Positions 47,611 to 59,359 of a stretch of DNA of 64,000 bases are shown here, piece by piece (the first letter of the stretch is position 1; every line of letters begins with the position of its first letter). The notes beneath the pieces were generated by a model. The model was not told the origin of the DNA and did no database searches. It saw nothing but the letters and a program-made list of their open reading frames with translations. The stretch is taken from NCBI GenBank assembly GCA_013423385.1, contig BLZA01000032.1:186001-250000 (forward strand), in the 5' to 3' direction. Made by a program: the position numbers and the translations under genes. Source of the DNA: Naganishia liquefaciens. Its lineage: Eukaryota > Basidiomycota > Tremellomycetes > Filobasidiales > Filobasidiaceae.

Positions 47611-48037
47611 ATAGGTCGGTGCCGAAGATCGACAATTGGGAGTAAACTTTGCAAAGGATCATGTAGCTGGATCACATGTCTATGTAGACTCCAATCATAT
47701 TGTACAAGCCTTGCGGCCATCATGCAGACTGATCTCATATGCGAAATTCACGAGAGGAAAAGACACAGCCCCAAACGTGTGTCTACTACTTGCGAGTAAT
47801 CGGAAGAAGTTCATGCAAGGGAGCCTCTGATTGCGAAAGTCCGACGTTATGCGATGCACCGCTCCGACGCTTTGACGCGGGCTTTCCAAACGTCAATCAT
47901 AGAGCGAACGAGACAATATCATGTCGCCCTCGTTGCGGTCCCGTCTTCATGCATCAACGAAAATCTGTCCGTGTCCATGCTCGCTTCCCTTCTCACCGAG
48001 CCACGCTAAAATCACATCCGACAACCTCGGCCTCTTC
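47611..48037. other. Convergent intergenic
   Basis: About 430 bases between the stop of the unrecognised plus-strand gene and the YIF1 stop. Nothing recognised. Confidence 0.4.
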
Positions 48038-49508
48038 TACACCCTCGCCAACAGCCCCATAAACAGGAATTGCGCCATCGCGATGACGAACAGGAATTGC
48101 ACGCGCTTTGACCTGCTCGAATGAGATATCGTCGCAACGGACGACGAATTGGACGAGTCGGGCAAGAGAACGTATTTTAGCGATCGGAGCTACGAGGAAT
48201 TGGAAAGTCAGCGGATGAACAGGTTGAGCGGAAGAGGGCTCGGGACGCACAAGGAAGAATGCGTTGGCGCAGAATGTGTAGAAGAAGACGGAAAAGTAAA
48301 AGATTTTGCCCCAGTTGAGGAATGAGGCAATCACGGTGACAATGATGCTGTGGTATCGCTATGAGCATGCGGCGAGAGGGAAATTGAGTGCGCCGAGCGT
48401 ACCCGACGAATTTGTAGCCTCCGTAACCAATCAATTCGACCCCACTCGCGCCGGTGCCTCTTACATCGAGCAAATAACATCCAAGCCTTTTCGCCACGTA
48501 TCAGCAATCTTTCGTCGCATGCCGCGGGGCTCAAGCAGAGACATACTTGATGATGGTAAACTCTGTCAACACCACGCCGAGCGCTTTGCTAAACGTGTAT
48601 CCGAGGACTTCCGGGTGGAAGCGATTTTGCAGACCCGATGCGAGACCCGAGAGGAGAACGTACGTCACGAGCGCCATGGCTTTGCCAGAATCAGCCAATC
48701 AACCCAACAAAATCCTATCAGAGCGATCCCGACTCACTCGGGATGTACAGATCCGGCGCATTGATATCATCCCTCGGCGGCATCCATCCATCTTGTCCCG
48801 CCACCGCAACACCATCCGGACCCGAGGCACGACTCGTGCGCACGGCGAGACGGGACCACGGACGATGGCGCCACGGAAAGAGGATGAGTCGGAGTTTATG
48901 CAGGACGTAGGAGTTTGTGACGGAGAATGAGGTTTTCAGAAGCGGGAGCGGGAGAAAGCGGGAGAACTGCAGGGCGGGGTCAGGCGGGCGTATGGCTGGG
49001 ATTGGGAAAACGGGCTTACGTTCTTCTCGACGTAGTCCTGTCCAGCAGCGACTGCGCTCTTGCCAAACTGCATCCCCATCTGAGCTGTCGCATCATTCAT
49101 CCCCATCGGCCACTGCCCTCCGCCCGCCGAAAACGCATTGAAACCTCCGCCACCAGCAGCAGCACCGCCCATCGGACTCATGTACCCTCCCTGCTGTCCG
49201 AGCGACGACGCATACGGTCCCGTCCGCGGGCCGGACCCATACTGCTGCTGCTGCTGCTGCTGATGCGTAGTCCCCCCATCGCCCATCATCGAAAATGTAT
49301 TCCCCTGTCCACCATATGCGTACCCTCCCTGGTCCCCACCGCCGACAACAGGCGGAGGACTACTGAACCGGCTATACGTCTCCCCCGAGGGTCGGGACCC
49401 GTCGATGCTCGTGCTTGAGCGGGGCTCGGGCGGGGGCTGGGAGATGTGTGATGGCCGCGGATGTACGAGCGGGGGCGGTGAGCGGGCGGATGTGTAGGGC
49501 GCGGACAT
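48038..49508 (-). CDS. YIF1: Yip1-interacting factor Yif1
   Basis: Multispanning Golgi/COPII vesicle protein that works with Yip1 and Rab GTPases in ER-Golgi traffic. Exon 1 (from ATG 49508) has a long Pro/Gly/Gln-rich cytosolic N terminus, including a glutamine run, then DATAQMGMQFGKSAVAAGQD and YVEKN, the YIF1 signature. Downstream exons give RFLPLPLLKTSFSVTNSYVL, RLILFPWRHRPWSR, APDLYIPSMALVTYVLLSGL, GLQNRFHPEVLGYTFSKALG and LIGYGGYKFVG, then membrane helices (FYFSVFFYTFCANAFFL) and LRSLKYVLLPDSSNSSS. The C terminus, KRVQFLFVIAMAQFLFMGLL, stops at 48038 after RV. All features match YIF1 in order and length (about 380 residues). Divergent from NOP13 with 218 bases between starts. Confidence 0.93.
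49236..49263. repeat. CTG/CAG trinucleotide repeat, coding
   Basis: Eight or so CTG triplets on the plus strand encode a glutamine run in the cytosolic N terminus of YIF1 on the minus strand. Confidence 0.8.
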
Positions 49509-49726
49509 TATGTTGTAGGTCGACGGTGTGAGGGAGGGAACAGACAGAGGAGCGGGGTGAACGTCATAAGTTGAGCGGCGGAGGGGGGACGCGGGCGCGT
49601 GGATGATCGGCCGCCGGGATCACGTGGCCCCGAGCGAGAATTCAGATTTCGAGCGAACTTGGGTGATTTCAGGGCAGCGAGTTGCGTAACGGTGGGTGGG
49701 TACAGGAGTCTCCCATCGCACAAGCC
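49509..49726. promoter_or_regulatory. Compact divergent promoter YIF1 / NOP13
   Basis: 218 bases separate two opposite start codons, so both core promoters must be here. No TATA box was seen. Confidence 0.4.
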
Positions 49727-51575
49727 ATGTCCAAGTCGGAGGAAAAGTCGTCAAAGCGCAAGGAGGGCGAGGAAAAACCCAGAAAGGAGAAAAAGGAGAA
49801 AAAGGAAAAAAAGGAAAAGAAGGAGAAAAAGGCCAAGAAGAGCAAGGTGCTTGACGAAGATGTCCCGGTCGAGACTACCGAACCCAGCACAACAAGCGCC
49901 GACGTTGAGATGACCGCCGACAACACACCAGCCGAAGCACCGATACCGACAGAAGACTCGAAATCAAAAAAGCGTAAACGGTCCAAGGAAACCACCGACG
50001 GCAACGCCGCCGCACCTTCCGTCGAGGACGACGCCAACCTCCTCGAAATCGACCCGGACGCGCCCACCCCGCTCTCAAAAGCCCAAGCCCGTGCCGCACG
50101 CAAGGAACTCAAACGGAAATCCAAGGCAGAAGACGCGGCAGAGTCATCCGAAGACGAAGATGCCGAACGCGCCTCCAAGCGCGCCAAGAAGAGCAAGTCT
50201 AATGCGCCCGTCAAGCCGAAACGACAGCACAGCGTTTGGATTGGTAACCTGGCGTTCAAGACGAATGCGGAATCATTGAAGGCATGGCTCGAGCGGGAAA
50301 TTATCTTGTTGTCCAAGGGCAAACCACAGGCGGGCGATGAGGACGACGAGGAGCCAGAGGAAGGGGATGACGATGAGGTTGATGAAGAGACGGAGATTGT
50401 CACGCGGGTGAACATGCCGATGAAGCAGGGTCGCTTCGGGACGCAAAATCAGGGGTCAGTACATGGACGGGTTCTGCTGATGTACCACCAGACAGCTGAT
50501 AGAGTATCGCAGGTTCGCCTATGTGGATTTCAAGTCGCGTCGGTTCCAGAAACTCGGCGTCAGGCTCAGCGAAGGCATGATTGACGGCCGACGTCTTCTG
50601 ATCAAATACGGTAAGCCCTTATGTCTCGCCTTGGATCCGCTTCCTCCGCTGACATGTGGTTCACAAGGCGACGATTACGGTGCGAAACCCGACGCCCGCA
50701 CCCCGAAACCCGTCACTTCCATTCCCGCCGGCGCCCTTCCCAAAAATCAGCCGCACAACGCAAGCGCGACGCTCTTCCTCGGCAATTTGCCCTTTGACTC
50801 GACCGAGGAAGCAATCTGGGACTTCGTCGAGCGGAATGCCGCCGAGGCGTTGAAGGGAAGGAAGAAGAGCAAGAAGGGTAAAGGAAAGCGTGGGAAGAAG
50901 AGCGGTGATGGGGAGGAGAGCGGCAGCGGAAGCGAGAGCGAGAGCGAAGACGAGGATGAGGACGCGGACGAGGACGACGAAGAGGAAGAGCTTGCAGATG
51001 ACGACGCAAAGGCGATTCTCGAAAACAAGGCCAAGCAGTCTCAGGCGTCGGGTCTGCGAAGGGTCAGGATGCCGTTGTTCGAGGACAGCGGAAAGTGCAA
51101 GGGGTAGGTCTTTCGCCTGACCAACCCGACCCCCCGCTCATATCTGCTCTCCAGTTTCGCGTTCCTCGATTTCAAATCCGTAGAGCAGGCGACGCAGGCG
51201 CTCGCGAACCGCCGTAATCATTTCCTCTACAATCGAAAGCTCAAAATCCAGGTAAGCGCGATTCGGAGCTGGATTCGGAACCGGCGCTAAACTCTTTCGC
51301 AGTACGCCTCCGAGTCTGCAACAAAGCGATCCCTTCCCGCCTCGCAGCGTAACCGACCGCCACCGGGCGAGACCGACGGTGCCGATACCTCTGCCCGTCC
51401 TGCAGGTAGATACTTTGACGCTGCAGACAAAGCACAACCGCAGGGCGAGAAGAAGGACGCGAGGGGTAAAAAGTGGGAGTCTTCGGGCCGGCCAAAACCC
51501 GGTGCGGCATTGATGGCGGCCAAGCGGGAGAGTGTGGCGATTGTTGCAGGGCAGGGAAAGAAGATTACTTTCTAG
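49727..51575 (+). CDS. NOP13: Nucleolar RNA-binding protein Nop13-like, two RRMs
   Basis: Nucleolar pre-ribosomal RNA-binding protein. The N-terminal third is extremely lysine/glutamate rich (KEKKEKKEKKEKKEKKAKKS), then a nuclear-localisation-like KSKKRKRSKE. The first RRM has HSVWIGNLAFKTNAESLKAW (RNP2) and, over an intron, FAYVDFKSRRF (RNP1), with DGRRLLIKYG closing it. The second has ATLFLGNLPFDSTEEAIWDF and, over another intron, FAFLDFKSVEQATQAL with YNRKLKIQYA. An acidic Ser/Glu/Asp insert lies inside the second RRM before MPLFEDSGKCKG. The C-terminal exon is Arg/Pro-rich and ends AIVAGQGKKITF. The split RRM with long acidic insert and this domain order match Nop13/S. pombe Rnp24. About 530 residues. 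ATG 49727 is preferred over an upstream in-frame ATG at 49682. Confidence 0.9.
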
Positions 51576-52009
51576 GCTCTGTATGCTCTCGACGTTTGGG
51601 GTGAGCGATAGAGATACAGGGATGCATGATCGCGTGTTGTAAGAGGGCTCGTTCACCATGGTTATAGTCGCCTTAGCCGCACTATTCGCATTCAACGGCA
51701 AGAAGCGCATCAGTCGCTTCACTCCCCGCACTAGTCTTGCGCAGAACACCGCTCCGTCTTGCGTGACAAGTCGCTGCCCCTAAATTCACCAGCGCCGACC
51801 TGTGGACCGCCTTCTCGGAGATTCGACTGCTCACTGGACTGTTATCACCGACTCAGCCGCTTTGAACACGTCACATTCGAACTCCATAGAAGCAACGGTA
51901 TGCGCAGTACGCGAGAAGTGTCATGTTGGTATTGCTAGCCCTATACAATGGTCCGGACAATGAGGCAGAATATCTATCTGTTGAAATGCTCAATAATGGG
52001 ATGTCGAAA
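51576..52009. other. Convergent intergenic NOP13 / PAM18
   Basis: About 430 bases between stop codons; nothing recognised. Confidence 0.4.
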
Positions 52010-52479
52010 TCAACGTGAATGTTTGCTGCAAAGCGCGGGGAACCTCGTTAGCAGCGTATAAACATGCCGAACAGCCGCAACTCACTCAAGCAGAGCCTTT
52101 GCCTCGTTGATCTTTCCAGCGAGATATGGCGATCCTTGTCGATCCGGGTGATTTGCCAACATGAGACGGCGGTGGGCATCTTTGAGCTTGTTACTTGTCA
52201 AGGGATCTCTATTGGAAGATATATTTCTTCAGCCCGCTGTAGTCAAGAAAAGTGCCAATTGAAGGCAAGTGAATGAAGTGCTCACTTGACACCCAGAATT
52301 TTCATTGCCTCATTCTTATCCATCTTGGCCTGGAATCCTCCCTTGACCCATTTGTCGGCTCCCGCCCGAGCTCCGCCGCGGTACGCCTGCCAAAGCACGC
52401 GTCCGCCCAATCCAGCGCCCAAGAGTCCGAGACCGACGGTGATAGCCGATGACATTCTGGTGACTGCTGTACGGTGCAT
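52010..52479 (-). CDS. PAM18: Mitochondrial import motor J-protein Pam18/Tim14
   Basis: Inner-membrane J-protein that stimulates mtHsp70 at the TIM23 channel. Exon 1 (about 52285-52479) gives [19 protein letters not shown] (membrane segment), then [20 protein letters not shown] and [12 protein letters not shown]. Exon 2 begins after a CCAATAG acceptor near 52222 and gives [20 protein letters not shown] followed by [20 protein letters not shown]. The HPD tripeptide essential for J-domain activity is intact. A final GTGAGT donor overlaps the stop: spliced to an acceptor near 52022 the protein ends ALLDKHSR at 52010; unspliced it ends ALLE at 52082. ATG 52479 or 52455 are both possible starts. 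About 115 residues, normal for the family. Confidence 0.93.
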
Positions 52480-55400
52480 GGAACTGTTTCAGGAGGTGAG
52501 GAGGTGTGAGTAATTGAATAGCACAATGGTGATGGTGATGGCAACATGTCCAAAGTCGAGCAGAAGTGCGATCGAAAAGTCGGGAACAAAGTGGAGGCAC
52601 AAGGTGATCGGCTCGCCGAGTTCTTCAGCAGTTCACCGGAGTCGCTTGCCATTGTACATCCATATCAAGTGAGATATCTATCGATGCTCCCTCATGCCTT
52701 CATTTAAGCAGACCATCATGCAGCATCTCGTCCGCCCAGAGAGCTACAGTAGAGCGTTCCGCTATTGATACCTGTCCGGGTCTCCAGAGCACACAGAACG
52801 GTCATCACCGCCTTACGTTGTCGACTTTCCGGTATTCGAATTGTTGATGTTGTTCAGCTGTTGGGCATATCGTTGTCGTTCTTTTTGGATTGGAGAAGAA
52901 TCGGGATTGGAGCGTGTGCCAAAAACACCCTACCATTCTGCTGGACTATACGACGACGTACCGGTATGTTTCGCATTGACACATATCGATTCATCGAAAG
53001 CGCTGTTCAAAGCTATCTGTAAACTTGGCTACAGTCCTTCGACACGAGATTCGACCTGCCTTCCAGCAAGATGTCTGCTCTCGAGAAAGATGTCCCATGC
53101 TATGATCTATCGGCAATTCGCTGGCTTTGGTCTATGACTACTGAACGATTTCTATACGTCTCCGGCTCTTTCAATGTCCAATTCGCCCTGAGAAGCAAGC
53201 TACAAATGCCACCCGTATCGGCCTGTCTTGTCGCTGTTGTGCGCCTTTGAAACGAATCTTGAAGCCGAAACAATCATGAGTTGATGCCGATTCCGATGTT
53301 CCCTCGAGCAGATCCTCGAGCAGATCCTATCGACCGAAACCCACCGCTGCACGCGATCATCAACCGCGCAGGCCGTATCATGCCTCAAAGCAGGCATCCC
53401 TCTACTAAGCAACCATCGCAAGAAGCCGGCGGTGATGTCGTGACCAAAGTCTTTCCGAGATCACCTGATAGGTCATCTTCAGACATGCGACTGCCGTTGC
53501 CGCTGGAGAACAGCCTAGGGACGCTTGCTCGTGTATGATACCTGCGGGGATCGTCCTCGCTCTAGTCGCCGTTCTGGTAGCGAAACTAGCGCAAGCTCTA
53601 GTGCATCATTTGCTAGGCCGAACAGCCATGTCCAAGAACACGGAGACAACAAGCATCTAATGCATTTGAGAAGCCGTCATACATACCGGATAGCGGATGG
53701 GACACTGACTTGACAGCAATCGCGACAGTTATCGTTTCTACTTACTTTCTAGTTCGGCGGAGAGAATGTCAGCTGCTCCGAGGGCGTTACCGAAAGGCGA
53801 TCATCCGACCGAACTTCGACCGCGAAATGTCAAGCCACACATAGGCTTTTCGCCGAAGGTTGCATGTTCAGGGGCGCCACAAGGTGAGAAAGGTAGTTGG
53901 GGATCTCTGATAGTGTGGAGTAGTGTGGTCTCTCGAGGCGGCTCACTAGTCGACAAGCTGGTCATCAAAAGATGCAGCTATAGTTCACAAAGCTGCTCAC
54001 AAAATCACGAAGAGGAAAGCTCGCGTGCGTCGCCTAGCTCGTGGTCTTCCCCCGCCTTAATTCGTGAATCACATACCTCGCTAGATCTCAGCCAGCTCTT
54101 CAGCCGGGCTATTCCACTTGTCGTCCGAAATAGAAGTTGTCGATCTCTCAAGCTATTCGTCATTGGCATGCCACTTGACGCGAGTCCGCCGAGATTTGCC
54201 CAATTGTTCGGTTTCAGACCTCTATAGCTCCCCTGCGATCGCAGCTCAGCTCTGCCCTTCTTCGCCACTGCTTCTCCGCGGATTCACGCTTTCGGGTGAC
54301 AGGCTCAAGTCGGCTTTAAACAGTTTCCGATCCGAAAGCGGCCAAGGAACGTCGCGCGTAAGGAAACGCAGGAAGCAAAGACTGGTATGAATCAACCATA
54401 CGCTCGTCCAAGACCCGATGATCAATTATGAGTGCGCAATGGTCCAAGAGGAGTCCGACGACATCTCAGAACGTGTTCGACGGGAACCTTTGTCTGGGAA
54501 GATCGCTAGCTTGAGGAAGAACGCGCAGAGAGACGGGATATCGCAGTTCTGCAGGTATAGGAACAGATCGACCGCTAGAACGAGCTGCTTGGAATAGCTT
54601 TCAAGAGGTCGTTCAGATGTCAATCGATGATGGGAAGACTCATTGCTCGGCTGTCCTGCTGCTGCGCAGGTACTTGCCGATCTCCTCGACTCGCTGCTTG
54701 CGTAAAGAAGTCCGCGTTCAGCTCTTTCTGTTCCGATATCGTCCTTTCAGAGGGCGGTGTAAAGGATCTCACGGATCAGATTCAGCTCATTGATCTCGGA
54801 TCAAAGGACATGAGCGAGTTTAGTGGCAGGTTGGCCTCTCATCATGTACACAGAACCTCCGACGATAGCCTCCATAGCTAGCTGTCACGATAGCCGGCCA
54901 TATGAAAGTCTTTGCGACGTTGCAAAAGGCCGTCTGCTACGGGGACACCCCACATGATCAGGCACATCAGAAAGGAGCTAGACAGCCTAAGTCGATACCG
55001 GCGAAGTCTCGCCGAAGAGATCGTACCGGCCGCGGTCCCCCGCCCCGACGCTCGATGTGCCGCAAAAGTCTTGAAAGCCCCGCAGTTCAAAAACAGCTTG
55101 GAAAACGGATGTTTCTGTTCGCCGTAAATCGGTCGCGTGCACGCGAGGCCTGATGAGCAGCTACCTGCAGAGCTGATGATGCACATTTGCTTCCTTGGCC
55201 CATAACTCAGTCGGTAAACCGCTCTCGGACCTCAGCACTCGTAGAGCAAGCTGTAGAGCACTATCCCTACAGCGTCTCCGGTTGTCAGCTCAGTTGTCCA
55301 GCTGATCTGCCATCCGGGGCCATGGGGGACCGAAGAACATCGATCATCCGCCGGGGTTCCCCGGGTGTTTACTGCGCATGAGCGTGAGGACCAAGAATGT

Positions 55401-55714
55401 CGACTCAGCCTCAAGGGACATCTGCGGGCCAAGATGGAACACCTGGCATTACTGCGTGTGGGGCTTTCTGGTGCCTTGCCGGCAGCCTCTGGCTAGAGGC
55501 TCATCGGAGACTTGCAAGTCCCTTGACGCATCTCGGATTCATCGCTGAAAGCCCACTCGTACTGCAACTTTGCAATGCAACCCGGTTTTCTATATAGCGG
55601 AACGGGGTTCGAGGTGGCGGCCTTCCTATTTCACCAGTCTCGGAAACCCAACCAACTCCCCCGACTTGTCCCTCATTTCTCACCAACAAGTCTCAAACGC
55701 CAATCACTGCAACC
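52480..55714. other. 3.2-kb gene-poor region, possibly decayed sequence
   Basis: No gene recognised. Many frames of 60-150 codons occur on both strands (for example 53281-53538, 53766-54227 and 54118-54390 on the plus strand), some with serine-rich or basic content, but none shows a domain, a convincing splice chain or sustained coding bias. The stretch may contain a decayed gene or the extended promoter of the transporter that follows. A 12-bp direct duplication (TCGAGCAGATCC twice) lies near 53305. Confidence 0.4.
55591..55596 (+). promoter_or_regulatory. TATA box of first sugar transporter
   Basis: TATATA lies 124 bases upstream of the ATG at 55715, a usual distance for a TATA promoter. 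The paralog downstream has a similar element at the same distance, which supports function. Confidence 0.5.
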
Positions 55715-57777
55715 ATGTCTGAGAAGGCAGATATCTATCACTCCGAAAAGGCGGACACGACCCACATCGACTACAGCGATGAGAAGAACTTGGGGGTCAC
55801 CGGTTCGGAACAAGACCTTGGTCATTTCATCGCCGATGCTGCAGATGCCGCTCAACAACAGAAGACCCAAACCACCAGGGGCGCTTTCGCCATGTGGAAG
55901 CCTGCCGTGATCTGGTCAATAATTTTCAGTTCTGCCATTATCATGGAAGGATATGACACTATCTTGCTGGTGAGTTGATCTCAACAAGAAGAAGAAATAG
56001 CACTCATCTTCTTGCCGACAGGGTCAATTCTGGGCGCAACCTGCTTTCGCGCAGAAGTACGGAAAGTTCGACCCGAAATCCGGAACCTACCAAGTCGCCG
56101 CTCGTTGGCAAACTGGTCTTTCTTGCGCCGTGCAAGTAGGAAACATCCTCGGTCTGCAAATCACTGGTCCCGTTGCTGAACGATTCGGCTACCGACTCAC
56201 TATGCTCGTCGCCCTCATTGCTTTGACCGGTTTCTTGTTCATCCAATTCTTCGCTGCCAACATTGAAATGCTCCTCGCTGGTTACCTCTTGCTCGGTGTA
56301 AGTGCATTCCCCTGTGCGTTGATCAATAGATCACTGATCTTCGAATTTTAGTTCCCCTGGGGTACTTTCCAAACGATGTCTGTCTCCTACGCTGCCGACG
56401 TCATGCCTGTCCATCTTCGACAATACCTCACCACCTACGTCAACTTGTGCTGGGTCATTGGTCAAATCATCGCTTCCGGTGTTTTGAGAGGATTGGTCGG
56501 CAACGACACCCAGTGGGCTTACCGAGTAAGTGTTCCTGGGCACTCCTGACAGGCTCAGACTGATGTTCAAACCGATTCCAGATCCCCTTTGCCATTCAAT
56601 GTGGGTACTAGGATTCGATGGTCAATTCACCTTGCTTACGCTGCATTACAGGGGTCTGGCCGGTTCCCATCATGATCGGTATCGCATTTGCTCCGGAATC
56701 CCCCTACTGGTTGGTCAAGAAGGGAAGGACCCAGGATGCCGAGAAGGCTTTGATGCGGCTGTCAACCCGAGCATCTGGATTTAATGAGGAAGAAGCCAGG
56801 AAACAGGTCGCCATGATGTCCCACACAAACGAAATCGAGAAGGCTTCCACCGAGGGTGTCTCTTTCGTGGACTGCTTCAAGGGCGTCAACTTGCGACGAA
56901 CTGAGATCGCCTGTCTTGTTTGGCTGTAAGTCGGTACGGTCTCAAAACACTGAAACCCGCTCATGCTGTTCTCCCTCAGTAACCAGAACACCTCCGGATC
57001 AGCGTTGATGGGTCAAGCCACCTACTTCTTCCAACAAGCCGGTCTCAACAACTCTGCCGCCTCTACGCTCAACTTGTGCATGTTCATTGTCGGTTTCATC
57101 GGTACTGTTGGATCGTGGTTCATCATGAAGCCTTTCGGTCGACGAACCCTCTTCTTCTACGGTCAAGCCTCTTGCACAACTTTGATGCTGCTCGTCGGTA
57201 TCCTCGGCACAGTCACCAAGCGAGGCGGAAGTGGCGGATGGGCAATCGGCGCTCTCCTGATCACCTTCACCTTCTTGTATGATCTGACTGTCGGACCCGT
57301 CTGCTACTCCCTCGTCGCCGAGATTCCCTCGACCCGACTTCGAGCAAAGACCGTCATCTTGGCTCGAAACCTGTACAACTTGGGTGGTCTCGTCATTGGT
57401 ATTGTCAACCCGTACATGCTCAACCCTGTAAGTATAGTATCAACCGGCGCGTCAATGCTAGAGACTGATGGCTCGCCATTCTCAGACCGAGTGGAACTTG
57501 GGTGCTAAGGCTGGTTACGTTTGGGCCGTCGGTGGACTGCTCTCTGTAAGTCTAATTTCCTTCCATGCACTGAGCGGCGTCTCATCCGCCCTCCCAATAG
57601 ACTATCTGGATCTTCTTCCGTCTGCCCGAACCCAAGGGACGAACCTACGGAGAACTCGACATCTTGTTCGAACAGAAGACTCCCGCCCGCAAGTTCGCCT
57701 CCACTCACGTTGACGAATTCGATGCCCACGAGCGAAATGCTGCCGCGGCCGTCACTGGAGGTGCCATGGTTCACTAG
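55715..57777 (+). CDS. MFS alpha-glucoside/sugar:H+ symporter, tandem copy 1
   Basis: Plasma-membrane sugar permease of the MAL/general alpha-glucoside type. A charged cytosolic N terminus (MSEKADIYHSEKADTTHIDY) precedes twelve predicted helices. Landmarks in order: IIFSSAIIMEGYDTILL, FWAQPAFAQKYGKFD, QVGNILGLQITGPVAERFGY (loop 2-3 signature), VSYAADVMPVHLRQYLTTYV, PESPYWLVKKGRTQDAEKAL (PESPR-like motif), SGSALMGQATYFFQQAGL, FIMKPFGRRTLFFYGQ and YSLVAEIPSTRLRAKTVILA, ending PEPKGRTYGELDILFEQKTP. The family carries maltose and other alpha-glucosides with protons; exact substrate cannot be read. Arginine is mostly CGA and glycine mostly GGT, unlike the GC-rich genes near 40 kb, suggesting high expression. 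A TATA box lies 124 bases upstream. About 545 residues. Confidence 0.9.
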
Positions 57778-59359
57778 ATCACCAGGATACGTTCGGGCCT
57801 TCCTTCTCCGGAAATGCATTTGTAACAAAAGTAGCAGTTGTCAAGGGATAGCTTTAAGGGTTTTGTACAATTTACAATAGCGGATTCATACACAGCATAT
57901 CTTTTCGTAAGCGTGCTTTCGCTCTTCTCCTGCGCCAAACGCTTGCTCCAAAGATCCAAAGCTGGAGGGATGACTTGCTCACCTAGCAGATCCAGGCTGC
58001 TCTAATGGCTACGAGGCAAACGTGATCCGCCAACAAGTGAACTGCAAGTCCGAAGGTGAAGACGACCTCGTAGCTCTATCAGCAGAGTACACTTGAAGTC
58101 CACCCAGTTTTCTGGAGACGCTATGTGGGCGGATATGCAAATCTTCGCTCGTTGCCGCTCAACTTGATCAGAAGCCTATTATAATGCATTATCAGAGGTC
58201 CACGTCCTGGTCCTGGCGCATGGCAACCGCGACTTGGAACCAAATACGGGTGACCTCATTCAGGCTCGCTGCCTGCATGGTGTCGCACATTAGATAAGAC
58301 GAAGTTGCCCATGCTCCGAGATTTACCATCTCGTTGATTCGTTCATAAAGAGCAATCCGCGCCAATCGCCCCTATGCCCCCCCGCAAACTGCCTCCGCCC
58401 TGCGTGCGTTACTGAATAAGCAACGACCAATTCCATAAAGCAACTTTCCGGTGTTTCAGACTGATCCCGGTGCGAGTAAGGCCGCATGACCGTCGTTCGT
58501 CTATTACGCCGGCCGGTAACTAGCTTGAATACTGCGGGAGGCCTAAGGACCCTCAATTGGGACGAGAATTTTCGTCGCAGTGATCACAGTGGTCAGGAAC
58601 GTCGCTGCCTTACCAAGTCGTCGGCGGAACCAAGGAACGGGGAGCCTTACCGACGCGCTAAGCGAAGTCGACACCATCTAGCTGACTATCTTGAATTCGA
58701 AAGCTCGCTTCTGGAAACAAGGATGTCGAGACCTCTAAATCACGAGAGGGCTGTTGAATGCAGCTGGCGAGATGCTAGAGCACTGAGCAAAGTAAGGGTT
58801 TGCAAGCTGGTTTAGCCACTTGCGTCGAATTTGCTCCAGACCAGCTTTCAGGACCTTTTGAGGAGCAAGGCAAGAGCTAATGAGAGCGTCGGCAGTCATC
58901 TCGCTTCCGCCAGCTTTCCGACCGGTACCGGGACATCTACGGCTTCCGTCGAACCGATGCCCGGGAGGCCCACCTCAGCAGAGGTATACTAGCTCTTTCA
59001 CTAGCGATATTCAACTCTCTCCCCCGGGACTGTCGTGGGGCCCTCGCTGGGGTTCATCATACCCGGCGGACGGGGAGCTATGTTGCTGATCGACTGCCAA
59101 GATAGACCCACAAGTCTCGCCGAAAGCCACGATTGTCGGATCTGCAACTTCTCAGCTGATACATCCTGCGCGAGATGGCACAACAACAGCTTCAACAACA
59201 GGTACTCGGACCACATGCAGCCCCTCTTCACGTATATAACCGTACGATTACCGGTAGCAAGATGACGACTCGCCCTCTTCGAACGTACTGTCAAAGGGCA
59301 CGACTGGAATTTCCGTTGTCTACCAGCGAAACAGCGACACGATATCCCTCTTAGGCAAG
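57778..59359. other. Intergenic between the two sugar transporter genes
   Basis: About 1.6 kb holding the copy 2 promoter. No gene or remnant of a third copy was recognised. Confidence 0.4.
59233..59239 (+). promoter_or_regulatory. TATA box of second sugar transporter
   Basis: TATATAA lies 127 bases upstream of the ATG at 59360, matching the position in the paralog. Confidence 0.5.
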
